Source: Hyalella azteca
Lineage: Eukaryota > Arthropoda > Malacostraca > Amphipoda > Hyalellidae
Direction of reading: 5' to 3'
Length of the DNA stretch: 64,000 bases
NCBI RefSeq assembly: GCF_000764305.2
Contig: NW_025937524.1
Coordinates: forward strand, 692,916 to 756,915
In this document: in pieces, positions 1 through 13,500 of the stretch
Layout of the letters: every line of letters starts with the position of its first letter
How positions within the stretch are numbered: the stretch's first letter is position 1
The notes under the pieces: generated by a model
The model's database searches: none
Told to the model about the DNA's origin: nothing
The model's input: only the letters and a program-made list of their open reading frames with translations
Program-made: the position numbers and the translations under genes

Positions 1-101
1 GGTTTGAATCTTGAGTAAATGAAGAAATTAAAAATGAACTGATTCTAAAAAAGCTCTGGTTTGCCACTATGGTCACTCAGACAAGTGTACTCAGCACTCA
101 C

Positions 102-3038
102 AAGTTCTACTTCTTCTTCTTCCTCTTCTTCATAGTCGTTATCTTGAGCAGCATTAGCTTCTTGTTGTCTACGCGCAGCTGCTCCTTTTGATCTGAGAAT
201 ATATTGATACAAATAATTAATTATTAAATTAAATTAATTTATAAACAAATGATTTTGTCATAGCTGGGACAAAAAACATGAAACCTTGCAGGGAAATGGA
301 TACATGAAAACAAATGAAGACATAAAGAAACTTCAAAAAGCTTATAACCAAACATTTGAATGGCAATATGGTGCAAGGATTTGGAATTGGGAATGAGTTG
401 ACGTGCGGTCGAACCTCAAGATCGGTCATCTACGTAACACACTTTTATTTATTCTTGAAGTAGAACCAATAAAAATACATGAATTTCCCTAAATAGATAA
501 AATATTCTAGGTCAAATACTCTGCCATCAGGGTATTCATTAAAATATCTTAATAGACTAAAATATATTCATTTCAAAATAAAACGTCTTTGCACATTAAA
601 AGAACCAAAGAACATTAAAGATTAAGTTCATTGGGAGGTGATGAATATTAAAAGGAAAGATGTGATGGAAGTTAGAATACCTAGTAACAAATGTAGAAGC
701 CTGTTATGTAATGATGCAAAGAGGCATAATTGGTATGAACAAAATGCATGAGGAATGACATACAATTGCACTCAGAAATAAAGGCTCCACAGACGCCAGT
801 ATTGCTGCTTTGATGCTTGCATTAGGGTAGACTTTTTTGTGCTATTCCATGATTCTTTCATACGTAAACTGCCTCATGCCACTGATATATTGGCCAACTG
901 CCTCATGCCACTGATATATTGGCCAACTGCCTCAGGCCACTGATATATTGGCCAACTGCCTCTGTCTTTTGCACTGACCTTCAGCCCTTAATGATGCTGG
1001 TCGAGAGCATGACACACTTTGAAGAACATTAGAAACCCTTCTATTAACTAGCGAGCCTCAAATAGAAAAAAAGAAAAATAGGCTGCAGAAACTTCTTTGG
1101 ATGAGAAAAAATATCAAATTAATTTGTCCTCAAGTCCAACAATTGTCTACATGACATTCTTGATCAAAATGCAAGAGATTGATTGATCATGGAGATAGTC
1201 ATTTGAAATGAATGATAAACACCTAGCACTAACCTGAGTAGTTTGCTGAGAGGAATATCCTCTGAGTTGCCATATCCTACAAAGGTAACAGTGGCTAGGT
1301 TGGAGCTTGGAGTGATGGCCTCAATTGTGGCCTCGTACACTTTGCCATCCTCGCTGAACTCACAACGACAAGCTGCGCCCACTTGCCACTGATTAGAATT
1401 AAACAAAAATAAATAAATGGAATGAGGTATTATTTTTTTAATAACTTTTCATTATTATTTCTACAATGGAATGTTGAAGGTGATAGTTGTCATGATATAT
1501 TGCTGAACATTTCAACAACAGAAAAACTATTTGGGAACAACATTTACAATTGAGAGAAGAAAAACTTTGCCAGATAATCAAATAACTGCTTCTTCTTGGA
1601 GAGTTTTTTTCTCTATTCAACTGATCATTGACTTGCCTATCAATCAAGAGCAGTGTTTCTGGTGCTAAAGAACGCTTTAAAATCTTTGAACACTCAAAAT
1701 AGGAGCTGAGGTCCACAAACATATACATATTGATCCATAGACATCCACACTGCCAACAACAAAAGAATTTCATGCCAACATATTCAGGTTAAACCAGATT
1801 CCTTTCTAGAATTTATTACATTAACATTATTTAAAGTGGTATTTTGATTGCTCATTGATTTTTCATATTTAAGAACAAGAAGGGTTTGCAAGCCTATTAA
1901 TGACAAAAAAATGATCTTCTACACATCATATTTACACCTGTAAGTCATTAAGAGTTGAAGATTTTCATAGCAAAATGAACACAATACAGAGTACAAAATT
2001 TAAGGGAATCAATAATATGACAAATTTCAAGAAAATGTGTCCCACCTGAGGTTTAGCTGGAGCCTTTTTGGTTGGTTGAAATTTCTTCACTCCTGAGGGT
2101 ACTGATGAGAACATTCCGCTGCTTCCAGCCTATCAAGCAAATATTTAGGTAAAAATAAAACCAATCATGAAACTAGAACACAAGGTAAAACAATGAGTAC
2201 TGGTATGGTGATATTTTAGCCAGGATATACCTACTATGCACATATCACAGAAAGAAGTATTGAAAATTTCAGGCAGGGGTGACATGCCTCACTTTGCTAG
2301 CATGTGACAAATGTGTAACTATGAATGAACATGAGCATGAATAATGATTGTGAATATTTCCCAAGTAAGACATTAGCAGCCTTTGGGCTCAAGATGGTTG
2401 TAAATAAATGGATAAGACATTTTTAAATTATTGGTTTCAAGATTTTCATGATCTACTGCTACTCTATCCAAAATTCTGCAAATGAATGCTAAGTAAATAT
2501 TTTATCAGAAACTGGCAGACACCTTCTCATGAATAAACAAGTAATTAGGAACTGTTTACTGCCAATGCCAGCCAACACTAATTAGCACTAACCTGGGAGT
2601 GTTTGCTTACAGTCATTAACACTCATTAGCACTAACCTGGGAGTGTTTGCTTACAGCCACCAACACTCCATAGCACTAAGCTGGGAGTGTTTGCTGACAG
2701 TCATTAACACTTATTAGCACTAACCTGAGAGTGTTTACTTACAGTCATTACCACTCATTAGCACTAACCTGGGAGTGTTTGCTTACAGCCACCAACACTC
2801 CATGGCACTAACCTGGGAGTGTTTGCTTACAGCCACCAACACTCCATGGCACTAACCTGGGAGTGTTTGCTGACAGTCATTAACACTCACTAGCACTAAC
2901 CTGGCTGGTTGAGGAATTATGAGATGTTTTTGAAATTGGAATTTGAAGAGCAGCTTTCTTCCTGAGCTGTTCCATGCTTGAGTCGTACTGCTGGATCAGT
3001 AAAGTGTCATCCCATACATCTTCATGGCTCAGATCCTG
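102..3038 (-). CDS. SMN1: Survival motor neuron protein (SMN), internal exons, partial gene
   Basis: SMN is the core of the SMN-Gemin complex, which loads Sm proteins onto spliceosomal snRNAs. Four exons join in phase on the minus strand: 3038-2901, 2129-2046, 1388-1234 and 192-102. The first carries the Gemin2-binding helix with the signature VWDDTLLIQQYD. The second is a short basic Lys/Pro stretch. The third is the Tudor domain (WQVGAACRCEFSEDG..VYEATI..GYGN). Two aromatic-cage positions that are Trp and Tyr in human SMN are Phe here; the Tyr of GYGN and the following Asn are kept. The fourth is Gln/Glu-rich with a run of acidic residues. The Pro-rich region and the C-terminal YG box would lie beyond the left edge. 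No convincing first exon (short, ending just before QDLSHED) was found upstream of 3038. The order Gemin2 motif, basic linker, Tudor is specific to SMN; SPF30, which also has this Tudor type, lacks the Gemin2 motif. Confidence 0.88.
869..962. repeat. 30-bp minisatellite in an SMN intron
   Basis: About three copies of a 30-bp unit containing ctgatatattggccaactgc lie in the intron between the Tudor exon and the acidic exon. No coding content is seen. Confidence 0.8.
2563..2900. repeat. ~45-bp minisatellite carrying copies of an SMN splice donor
   Basis: About seven to eight units of ~45 bp follow the exon that ends at 2901. The true donor on the minus strand is CCAG|gttagtgct. The units repeat the string cactaacctgggagtgtttg, that is CCAG|gttagtg on the gene strand. 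The array therefore looks seeded by the exon edge plus its donor. Confidence 0.85.
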
Positions 3039-3039
3039 C

Positions 3040-3312
3040 TGATAATTATAGACGCTTACGCAGACAATTATAGACACTTACGCAGACAATTATAGACACT
3101 TATGCAGACAATTATAGACACTTATGCTGACAATTATAGACACTTATGCAGACAATTATAGACACTTATGCAGACAATTATAGACACTTATGCAGACAAT
3201 TATATACACTTATGCAGACAATTATAGACACTTACGCAGACAATTATAGACACTTATGCAGACAATTATAGACACTTATGCTGACAATTATAGACACTTA
3301 TGCTGACAATTT
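3040..3312. repeat. 22-bp minisatellite abutting an SMN acceptor
   Basis: Roughly twelve copies of a 22-bp unit (cagacaattatagacactta plus two bases) start at the acceptor of the exon at 3038, whose pre-acceptor tract (tctataattatcag on the gene strand) resembles the unit. From 3,313 to 3,990 the sequence is AT-rich with no recognisable gene. Confidence 0.85.
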
Positions 3313-3989
3313 CAAACACTTATGCATTTCAAGTTTTGAAGCTGCATCACAATTTTTATTGAGTTGCATGGTGAATTGTTATATAAAACAAAGTAAGAAA
3401 GCACTCAAGCAATTTAAAATCCACCCTCAACTTATGATGTATTCAACAAAGCATACTTGATCTCCAGGAAAAAATATAATATAAGAATATTGGTAATAAA
3501 AATAACACTATCTTTTCACAGAATTTAATGAATACCCTATATATAAATCACACAATAAAGCTCTAGGAATAATAATGGAAATAAAATAAAAACATTATAA
3601 CAAGATAACTTTAAATTATAATGTTAAGTAGTTCCTATTTTCCTTATATTAACTATAATCACTTTGACAATTCAGAGATATAACTTACCATATTTCCCTG
3701 AGTATTATCCATTTTTGGGGGGAAATAAATCAAATAAAAACTTCAAAATAAAATTTGAAGTTTACAAAAAGGTCAACAACTTTTTTTTCAGACTTTCAGT
3801 GTTTAAAGACCAGTTTTTTAAAATAATTTTTCAACTAATGACTCTTACTTAAACATATTCTTCAGTTTTGTGAATATGTAAATATAACTACAAACCTGGA
3901 AATTCACATCAAGAAAAAGTCAAAGAGGTGAGCAACATTTGCTCCATACAACTACTACCTCACACTACTTAACTCCAATTTTATATCTA

Positions 3990-4550
3990 CCGTCCGTTGA
4001 AAAGATCTGATCAAAAGGCGAGTCTAGTCAAGAAAAGTACAAGAATTGGTGACAGGCCTATCCAGGCCTATTCTTTAAATGCCGAAGATACTATTCTAAA
4101 CTCCTGCCCACAGAACCAGCCAACTTCATCAAAAATGGACACACATCTCACATGGAATGCACTCTCAAATCCACCAGTCAACAATATATTATATGGCACT
4201 TTACCAGACATTAGCCACACAGAACAGCAGGTGAACCATGCAGGCAAGATGCACCTGAGCAGAATAAGCTGCTGCCACCATCCCTCACTATACACCTACA
4301 AACACCACCTAGACAGCATCCATTCAGACCTATGCATCCAGTGTCACACACTGCCCAAACTAACAAACATATTCTGCTTGAGTGCCTAGAGGTTGGGTTC
4401 AGGTTGCACAACTTTGGTCAAAGCTATGCACCCAGTGTCACACACTACCCAAACTAACAAACATATTCTGCTTGAGTGCCTAGAGGTTGGCATAACATGC
4501 TCCAGGTTGCACAACTTTGGTCAAAGCTGGCTCGGATGGCGCCTTGCAGT
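3990..4550 (+). pseudogene. Decayed LINE fragment(s) with a ~97-bp tandem duplication
   Basis: 3,990-4,085 resembles the 3' ends of the other LINE copies in this window (agaattggtgacaggcctat, then a short inverted ggcctattctttaaatgccga). The next 400 bp reads, with frame changes, like the C-terminal Cys-Cys-His-Cys tail of LINE ORF2 proteins (CIQCH.., then TNKHILLECLEV in another frame). Part of it (about 4,331-4,427) is repeated in tandem at 4,428-4,530. Frames are broken, so it is a relic. The LINE clade is uncertain. Confidence 0.45.
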
Positions 4551-5875
4551 GGAGCATGGGCTTCATGGCATGACCAGGATTTGGGGAGCATAAAAAATTT
4601 GGTGGTGTTCATGCATAGTAGAAATGAAAAATAAAGAAGTTTTTTCATAGTCTCAGCATGAACTATAGTAGTGTGGAAAATTTCCACTTTCCTAGCCACA
4701 AATAGAGTTTAGCAGCCTCGCAATTTATTAAGGACAGAACTTCTACATATATTAACAATATTATGGACATAAAAACTTACTTCAAAGATGCAAAAACGTT
4801 TCGGTATATTGAGGCCCATCCCCTATTTTGTCTGAAAGGTTTTGCAAAGGGCAAAATACCATACTTAGTCACAAATGGAACTGCAACAATGTTCTGGACT
4901 TAAAGGAAACTACATATCCTAATCTTCTACGAACACCTAAGACAAAGAGGCTATAGTAAGACACTTTTCTTGGTGCAACTTAAAGATGCCCCAAGTGGAA
5001 AAATCAAATCAGAAAAGTCACTACAATGCAACCTGTTAAAAAAACAACCTGAGGTGAGCCCTTTTGAAGCGTTGGCACCATATCAAAGGAGAAGAGGATC
5101 TTCAATCACTCTTCCCGATTCAGCCTACCATCTCCTACAAATGTTGTAAAAACATGCGGGAGTTCTTAGTAAAATCAAAACTCTGAGAACCAAATAAGAA
5201 AGTGAAGATCTGGATATCTTAATTAACCTCCTATAAGCAAAACACACAATCAATAAATACAAAAAAGTTAAAAAATTTCAAGGGACTGATGAGCAATGAA
5301 ATGGTGCCATCATTCTTAGAGATCTGGATACAGTAAAAAAACATTGATAACAATAAAAGGAGCTGTTATTACATTACTCAAGATACAAAACAAGACTACC
5401 ATGCAAAAACAAACAATCATTTGTGATTGGGGTATCTGAAAATGTAATGCATCTGAGTAACAAATGGAAAGAAAATATAAACCACATATCCATTCCTACA
5501 ACATCAAACCAGCTTTATTTGGCCTAGGATGTTCTAGAAACAACAAATGGGGCAAAAGAGAACTGGTGTTTTGGGTGTCTCATCAACTCATCCTTAAAAA
5601 AACTGTGATTGATAGATTGATTTTCTCATTGCCTGTATGGCTGTCTCTGGCATGGTATTTAGAGACCTCTTACTTATGGTCTTTTGAATATATGTTTTTA
5701 CTTGCACATGACACTGAACCACATTGATCTTATCATTTAGGACTTTGAATTTTTTATTCATTATACTGTAGGAAGGCTTTACTGTAATTGTGCTGTTACA
5801 TCTAATGAGGGCTTCAGTTCACCAATATCCTGGTAATTATATCTTGGATTATCATAATGTTGTGTGGAGTGTGGA
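4551..5875. other. Intergenic, no gene seen
   Basis: AT-rich sequence with only short unsupported open frames. No domain, splice-consistent exon or RNA gene recognised. Confidence 0.6.
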
Positions 5876-6800
5876 CTATGCATCATTAGCTAACTTGGAG
5901 TGTGGACTATCACTACCATATGCATCATTAGGGGAGCGCAGCCATGCACTACTAATTTTGTGAACCAATAATCCCTGAATTGAATGCCTTGGATCTCTCT
6001 GGAGTCCGGACATCCACCAATCAGCTGTGAATGGAACCTGCCATCTGTAGCCAACCCTTGCCATCATTCTGCTTTGAATATTTTGAGCTCTACACCCCCA
6101 GACACAAGGTCAAATAACCAAGATAGAGTTGAATGGCTGTCCACCACTGAATGTTGCATTGAAGCATCACTTCATACCCTGGCCACCGGTCCAATGCTCA
6201 AACTTGAACTTACGCACAGCAGCCTTCAAGGCTGCAACCTTTTGGCTTTGTCCTCCTCTGGCCTTGCATAAAACCTGCCATGCACCACCAGACAGTGGAT
6301 CGAATGACTTCCCGGCATCGTTAAATTATGTAATTTTACATTCACCGCATCTGAGGTTAGGTTTCAGATAGCATAGTTGAAGTTCTGTTCCAAAATTCAT
6401 TGTCCTTCAAAGAGTGGCCATCCGACTGAGGGCTGGTTCAACGCACCATCCACCACGCATGGCCTAGATATGGAAAGCTTGGTGGTGGATATGACATTTG
6501 CTGCAAGGCTCCGGCACGCTACGCAGTGTGGACTGTGGAATTCCAGAGGGGTAATATATTAACTGGTAAACATAGCAAATCAGAAAGCATGATCCAAAAA
6601 TCTGGAAAGGCCAGCAAACCTCCACTTTCAGCTGATCATCATCACTGACAAGTCTCTGCAAGCTGCCACAGCTGTTTCATTAGAAAGAACAGAGCTTACA
6701 TCATCACAGTAACAAGGATGATGGATCCAATCAATGAGCGTTAGAAAGCTAGAATGGACTGCCTCAAATGCACACAATGTTAAGGCATGGATACTAATTA
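5876..6800 (+). pseudogene. Relic of a LINE ORF1-type dispersed repeat
   Basis: The segment 6,460-6,790 is clearly homologous to the minus strand of 34,470-35,000. Both contain ggaattccagaggggtaata, then cagcaaacctccactttcag-like and acatcatcacagtaacaagg strings in the same order. In the 34.9 kb copy this region follows a zinc-knuckle motif, so the 6 kb copy is read as the same element in the opposite orientation. No frame is intact. Confidence 0.5.
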
Positions 6801-8639
6801 ATTCATAATGCTACACTTATTTCAAGTGCGTAATACAATAATGTAGTTATGTCATTATTGGATGGAAATCGCAAGAATAACATCTTCACAATGTATATTT
6901 ATCAGTCACTGACATTCAACAGAAAGGTTTAATAACCTTCGGTAAACTCACAAATACATGAAAAACTGCCGATGATTCAATCCACAAATACAAAACTGAT
7001 CACTGGTGCAATAAGCTGAGACATGAAAACTCCTTCCATTGCAATCAGGAATACCAACCAAACAAAAGACAATATCAAAGAAGGTAGCAGGGATACCAAC
7101 CATCAATATACTCCTGTGAAAAAATGATAGATACAAATTTTCCACATTACAAATTTATCAGTCACTGACATTCAACAGAAAGGTTTAATAACCTTCATAA
7201 ATGTTATACATGCATGCATGCATGGAGAATCAATCATGTGCAACAGACAAGGTGGCAGGAATCTAATGATGGTTAGTGGCTGGTTAGTTCTCATTATGCA
7301 ACCAGTGCCCGGTGGGTGAGGTAACTAATGCACATTAACTGCAGATAAAGCTCCTAAACTTTGAGACGATAATCGAGTGAAAACTTTATATATGTGATAT
7401 ACCGGTATTGTGAGCCTTCCAAAGTTTTAATAATGAAGAAATCAAAATTCACAGAATCTTGAGGTTTGAATTCTAAATTTTTTAGTACTCTAATGTCTAA
7501 TCTAGTCAGTTGAGTCAACTGAACTGAGTCATGCAATTGTCATGTACTGCATTGCCTTTTCTTCGATAAGTTCCTCCAATTGCCAACAAGTTTCTCCTCA
7601 GTTTGAAAGCTGATGCAATAAATAGGTGATATAGCTAAATGTTTTTTAAATAAATAAAACAGGCACAATCAACAATGTTGGGAGTGGGACGTTGAACGTT
7701 CTCTGTGTTGCCTGACATTTTTTTCATGCCAAAGCCATTTTTTATAGCCTGCAAAAGTGCAATTGGCTGCAAACCTGTTTCTAGTTGCATGGAACATTTT
7801 CTTTTAGGGTCACAGGGTGGAATGCTTTTTTTAAGTAAACCACTAGTCTTAGAATTCCATTCTGATTATTATTTGCTACGTCAGACTTCAGAGTGCCTAG
7901 TGGTGCAGAATTTTTTCATGGTTCGGCAGACAATGCTAGGCCATTCTATCTAATTTAATTGATTCATTCATGATTCTGTCTGGTAGACTGGTCACTGGTG
8001 GCAATTGGCTCCCACCTCCCAGCCTGGCTATATGATTGTCCAGAAGTGTTGAAAGCTACATTCCAGAAGCGGAAGGCAGGAGCCAGGAATCAAGATGGTC
8101 CATTACAATGATTAGCTAGTTCATATTTGATTAACTTGATTATATCCAGCATGATCCAGGGGCAGGGCATATGTGCCTGTGGTGGGCAGATGGCCTTTGA
8201 CTCTTTCTAATTGGCAAATTGGCAGGCAACCCTGTCATTAGCCAACCCTACTATAATCCCCTTTCATCATGTGCTATGTTGCATATCCGCATTTTAGTTT
8301 GTTGTTAGCGCCTTAGCACTAGCAGTGCTAAAATTTCCTTATATAACAAACCAAAGCCATACTGCAAACCTCTTCAATATCAGTAGGCTATTAAACTTAG
8401 TGGAACCAACTTACCAAGCCTCTCCTTACAAGTTTACAACATAATTAACATGTAGCTACCGAATTATTTGAAAAGCTATTTCTTATTTGATTCATTACCT
8501 ACATTCGTCACTAGTAACCGCATGGCATCGCTAATTTACTTGCAATTCAGAATTAAATTAATTTGCAGGGGATGGAGAAAACAGCAATTTGCAAACAAAA
8601 AAATCAATCATTTACTTCTTACAAGAACTTGTACAATGG
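6801..8639. other. Intergenic with a short direct repeat
   Basis: A ~43-bp sequence beginning tttatcagtcactgacattc occurs at 6,897 and again at 7,152, about 250 bp apart in direct orientation. There is a short catg-type run near 7,208. No gene is recognised. Confidence 0.5.
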
Positions 8640-8915
8640 GATCCAAGTATGAACGCGTTCAAGAACAGACTACTAGCCTACTAGGTAGATAAAGCTATGG
8701 AAAAATAAATGTTCAGATTTGAAATGCCTAGCACCTTATCGAACTCGGTGGAAGACTGGAAGTCTAGCACTAGCAGCTACTTCAAACTATCGTCAGTCGT
8801 GAAAAGATCCGGTCAAATGACACGATTTTGGAATTTAGATCTTCTGTGAACAAGGCACGAAAAGAAAAAGAATCGGCGCCAGGCCACATCAGGCCTACAC
8901 TTCAGCGCCGAGATC
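8640..8915 (+). mobile_element. 5'-truncated LINE 3' end
   Basis: The order of short landmarks matches the LINE copy at 37.3-37.6 kb: ttcaagaacagactac, then a gttcag..aatgcctagca segment, then gtcgtgaaaagatc, and finally gaatcggcgccaggcc followed by ggccta. It is the last ~275 bp of the element with no open frame. 8,916-9,796 downstream shows no gene. Confidence 0.65.
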
Positions 8916-9796
8916 CCTATGTTATGTGTACACTGGGACTGCCCCGACTGGACCAACACAACGTTCACTACCTTCTTCTTTTCGAGGTGTCGACACTGGG
9001 TAGACTAAAGCCACAGGTCGACCTCGAGGACGACCTTTGCCCGTTGGTCCTGAGAGGCTGAGAGCTTGTATTGGACAACGTTATTTGTTTATTGAGGATG
9101 TGGGGTTGTCCCCCAATTGGACAACGTTCACTATCATCAGTATTCAGTCCCATGTCATAGAGGAAGGTTGTCTCCGGTCCGATGGAAAGCCGACAAGAGG
9201 AAGATGACATTTCTTTCTTATAATAGGGACATTCATCTTTTCTTCTAAATCATTTGTAATAGGGGAATAATTTGTTTCAAAACAATAGAATAGAGCTGCC
9301 TATCACAGCCATGAACTTAAAACATACTATATTATGTTTGTGCAGTGAGTGTTTTTTTTCTTTTTATTGTTTAATAAAAAGTTGGCTCTAAGCCCTTATA
9401 AAATAAAAAAAGTCATAGCAATTCTTTTTGATGCTTAAATCCCGAGAAATCTCAAATGAATTTTAGGACTTCGGATTTTCTCCTCGATTTTCGCTTATAC
9501 TATGTTTAGATATTTGTCGGGTTTGGTATTTATTTCTTTAACAGCTTTAATAGAAGAGCGCACTATGCAAACCATCGTGACCAAAACTAATTTATTAAAA
9601 GGGTTCGGGGTTCCCTTGGAATTCAATAAATTTGCTGTCAGCGTTGTTGCATTCGGGGTGGGTGCACCGACTGAGCCATTCTACCACAGGAGCTGTTGTG
9701 CAACGATTAAGTTGAAGCAGCGTGCTTAAATTTAGCGAGACTCTACAACAAATGAGACTTCCTACTAACTTTCTTGTATTACACCCTTCTTGCTAC

Positions 9797-10041
9797 TCGG
9801 AACTGTAACCAGTAGTTACAGTTCAGAGTATGATGATTGGAGCATGGAGGTGCGCGTTCGATCCCAGCACTGTGCGCCAGTTTCTGGTCAGAACGGCGAG
9901 GAGGCCGGGCGGTTAAGCACAGCAAAATTGAAAGAACGAGTTGCGTGTCTGAGACCGCAAAAAGCTACGAAGATTCTGCGATGTTGAGAGTCGGCGACAG
10001 GCCCATGCCGAATAAACGCTGAAACCGATATTATTATTATT
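9797..10041 (+). mobile_element. Dimeric tRNA-derived SINE, copy 1 (diverged head)
   Basis: Closely related to the better-kept copy at 39,690-39,931. A B-box-like cgttcgatccc sits in the first tRNA-like unit, followed by the shared gtgcgccagtttctggtcag. The second unit starts ggaggccgggcggttaag and has a B-box-like gtctgagacc. The tail is gtcggcgacaggccc..aataaacgctgaaaccgat followed by tattattattatt. The A box of the first unit is mutated. It is a retroposed repeat, not a tRNA gene. Confidence 0.8.
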
Positions 10042-10499
10042 TCAATGCATGCTTGTACAATTCATACCAGTATCAATCGTAATTCATTCCGAAATCTGCA
10101 TTTTAAAATTTACCTGTTAACATTGAAACCAACGTCATTCAATATGCATCAAAGCCCCGCAATTAGGTACTTGAACTTCAAATATATTATGGTTTTCTCT
10201 ATTGAAAAACTAGCTCATCTATTCGAATTGTTCATTTTCGCAACCCTCTAAACAATTTATTATTTGACAATCGCAAGGAGGAAAGTCTCAAAGAAAGATG
10301 TCTTCACTGTCGAAAAATCTTTGAAATACATTTTAGAGTTCATGTTCATCGCTCGCAAAAATTGCGAGGAGCAGAGGATACAAACATTTTGTTCTTCATG
10401 TTCATGGTAACAAGTTAGGTGTAACAACAACTGAATCCAGATAATTCATTTGTTTGGATACAATCATGTAATATGGAAGGAGCCCACAAAATGTATATT

Positions 10500-10505
10500 T
10501 TTATT
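10500..10505 (-). promoter_or_regulatory. Candidate polyadenylation signal of SF3B3
   Basis: AATAAA on the minus strand about 83 bases past the SF3B3 stop codon (read as tttatt on plus). Position and sequence fit a polyA signal. The cleavage site was not determined. Confidence 0.4.
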
Positions 10506-10587
10506 GCCTCGTAAATGTCACGTGATGAAAAATAAAATACAAAATAGAAAGAAATGTTTTAATGCTATAGTTGTACATGGTTTTTGC

Positions 10588-13500
10588 TTAGAAAGCATAT
10601 TTTGTCCTGATGTCTTCAAGAGTTTTGGAAAGCTCGCTTGGAGTTTTGTCGAGATCATCAGAAATGCTTCGCTGCTTGGTAGATTCTACCAGGTTGAACT
10701 GCTCGCACAGATCGCCGTCAATAACATTCTGGGAAAAAAGTTACGAAATTCAGTAAGTTATATACTACAGAGATATGATGATTATGATTGTAGTACATGA
10801 TTATGTACTACATAGCTATGATGATTATGATTGTAACACGATTATGCACGACAGAGCTATGATTACATATCTATGTAATGTAATCAGCAGCAAGTGATAT
10901 TTTATTGAAGTACCAAAATAACAAGCTATCGTCAATATCACTAATATTAGAAAAGTATAAGTAACAATTTCAACCAATTAGAACATTATTTACCACCAAT
11001 GGCAAGAAAAAGTAACGTGGAACTAATCTGTAGAAAAACTCAAATGGTAAGGCGGAAAGCGAAAGAAGACAATGTTTCAATCTAAAACTTAAAGCTCGAC
11101 GTAAATATATACTAACTTTGACTGGGAAAAAGTAAGATCTGAAGGAAAGATGATCTCTGCCACAAAGCGGTGGGTGCTCAGAACGCATGTGCATTTCAAG
11201 GTTCATGAAGAGCTCGTGGTCCTCGCGGGAGGTGAAAGGCACCAAGACGCCGATTGTGCCACTCAAAGTTGTGTAGACGAGACTCTCGCTGCCGCCTGGG
11301 ATGAGTGTTGCTTTCTCCAACGTGTTCACTGTCTCTCCCACGTGGAAATTTGCCACAACGTCAGCCTTTTGAGAAGCACCATTGAGCAGACCTCGGTCCC
11401 ACAGCGCTTTATTACCCGTGGGGTCTTCATCAACGTTGTCGGACACGTCACTTCCAATACGGATCTGAGATGTGTGATGTTCTTGTGTTTAACTTTATTG
11501 CAACACAAAATTGATTATTAACATGCTTCATGATTCATCAACACTTATTTTCAATATTGCAAAACATGATAACAAAAATTCGATAACAGAACCGTTACAG
11601 AAATAAATTGATTGGTAAGCTACACACAACATACCACTGCAATGTTGCCAAATTTGTCAGCGCAGGCAATGGTGTCGTGATCGAGTAGAATTGATGTGGT
11701 GATGCAGCGTTGGTTTGTGTCATCCATGAAGATGATGAGCTGGTTCTCGTGGCGCTTGTAGCGTAAATAAAACACGGACTCCTGCACGTCTGACACGATC
11801 ACGCGTTCTCCGCGACTCTTGATATCCACGATCAGATTTGGAATGTGCTGTGGGACACGTGAGAATAAAACTAAGGTTAGGTTAAAACATAAGAGGAGTA
11901 AAGCAGCAAACCTTCAACGGAAGGTTAAGTTGTCATCTGCTATCTGTTATCTGTTAAGAAGGCTCAACATTAGTTTGGAACATGAAAGTTTAGTTTAGTT
12001 ATCACATGATTTAATAAGGTTTTAGCTATCAAGCTATCCCGTGCAGGAAGTAACGAATAAACAACACCAGCAAGGTGAAATGACTCAATTATTGTAAACT
12101 TTTCAAATCAAAAATCATCCATCACCCACAAAGGCAGGAAGGTCTCAAATGGCCGGCAGGCTGAGGCTGAGAAGGAAGAAGCAGCGTTAGAAACGAGATA
12201 ACTCTTACAAGCGGTCGCTTACGAGAGACATCGGCATAGAGAGAAAGAGACAACAACTTAACCCCGTAACTAAGACCCGCAGTCAGACCCAGCGAGCTCT
12301 GTGGCGATGAGGTCAGGAACAATTACCCTAGGAAAATGGAATCCGATTGAACTTCTGACGAGCATAGGCAACGCCAGAAGACTGCATGAGGGACATGAAT
12401 GTTTGGTACATATAGCATTGAAATGTAAAGATTATTGAGAAGTCCATACTTTATATATATCTGTCAAATGCAAATTAAACAACAAAATTAATCGGAGCTC
12501 GCAAACCATTCTATTAGATTTCTTTTGTCACCGGTAATTTGGTTTTTTATATTTTCTGAAGAGTAAATAAGATCGAAGTAAAAGCCCTACTCAAGAAGAA
12601 GCTCACTTTATTCTCGCACTTCCTGAGGAGTTTTTTCTTGCCCAGGTCGTATATCCTGAGGAGCTTGCCAACACCGATGAGCACTCGTCCCCCGAAGGGG
12701 CAGATTGCGGTGGGCACGTCCTCGACCTCCGTTCTGTGCACCAACTCCAGCCCGCTGCCTTCCTTCACGAACCTGTTATGAGATTATACCGCAATATTCA
12801 CAACAAGCTACGCAGAATTCATTCAAAGCTTTGACACACCTAAACAGTCTAAACAGCTTTTCAAGTTCAATCAACTTCGCCATTTCATTAAACCAATACA
12901 GCAAGATGTATGCACATATTTTCTAAATATGTGCATACATCATAGCAACAGTGAAACGTGGTACACTTTGACTGCAGTACCGCATGAGGACCAATAAAAA
13001 CTTGAATGCCGTTCATCATTAATATCATCATTTAAAACGATGAACCGTAACAGGGAGCGCCTAAAACGCTTCAAGCTCAAATAGCAATGGATTCGTGCAA
13101 TACATTATATTGTAAGTTACATGGTTTCATGCCCTGATGTCGACAGTAAAACTTGCAATTGAACAACGGCCAGACCTGTAGACGTAGATGTAACCTCTGT
13201 CGACGTGCCGTGGTGACAGGATGTAGTCCTTGGCGGTGCCGACGAGAAGGAACGGCTGGTCAGGGTCGCTGTGATTGATGAATTTCACGATGTTGATGCT
13301 GCACAAAACAAACCACGCATTATACCGTGAGTCTATATAGGGGACTTACTAACGCTGCAAATCAAGCCCGTTTATGCCGCATGCCAGGAGCAACAATCAT
13401 ACCTGAAAAAGTATTCGGTAACCAAAAAATCGTTAGTGTCAAACGCACATCTCTTTTAGATTACCTAAAAGATGAACAGCGTTAAAAGCCTCATGCTACT

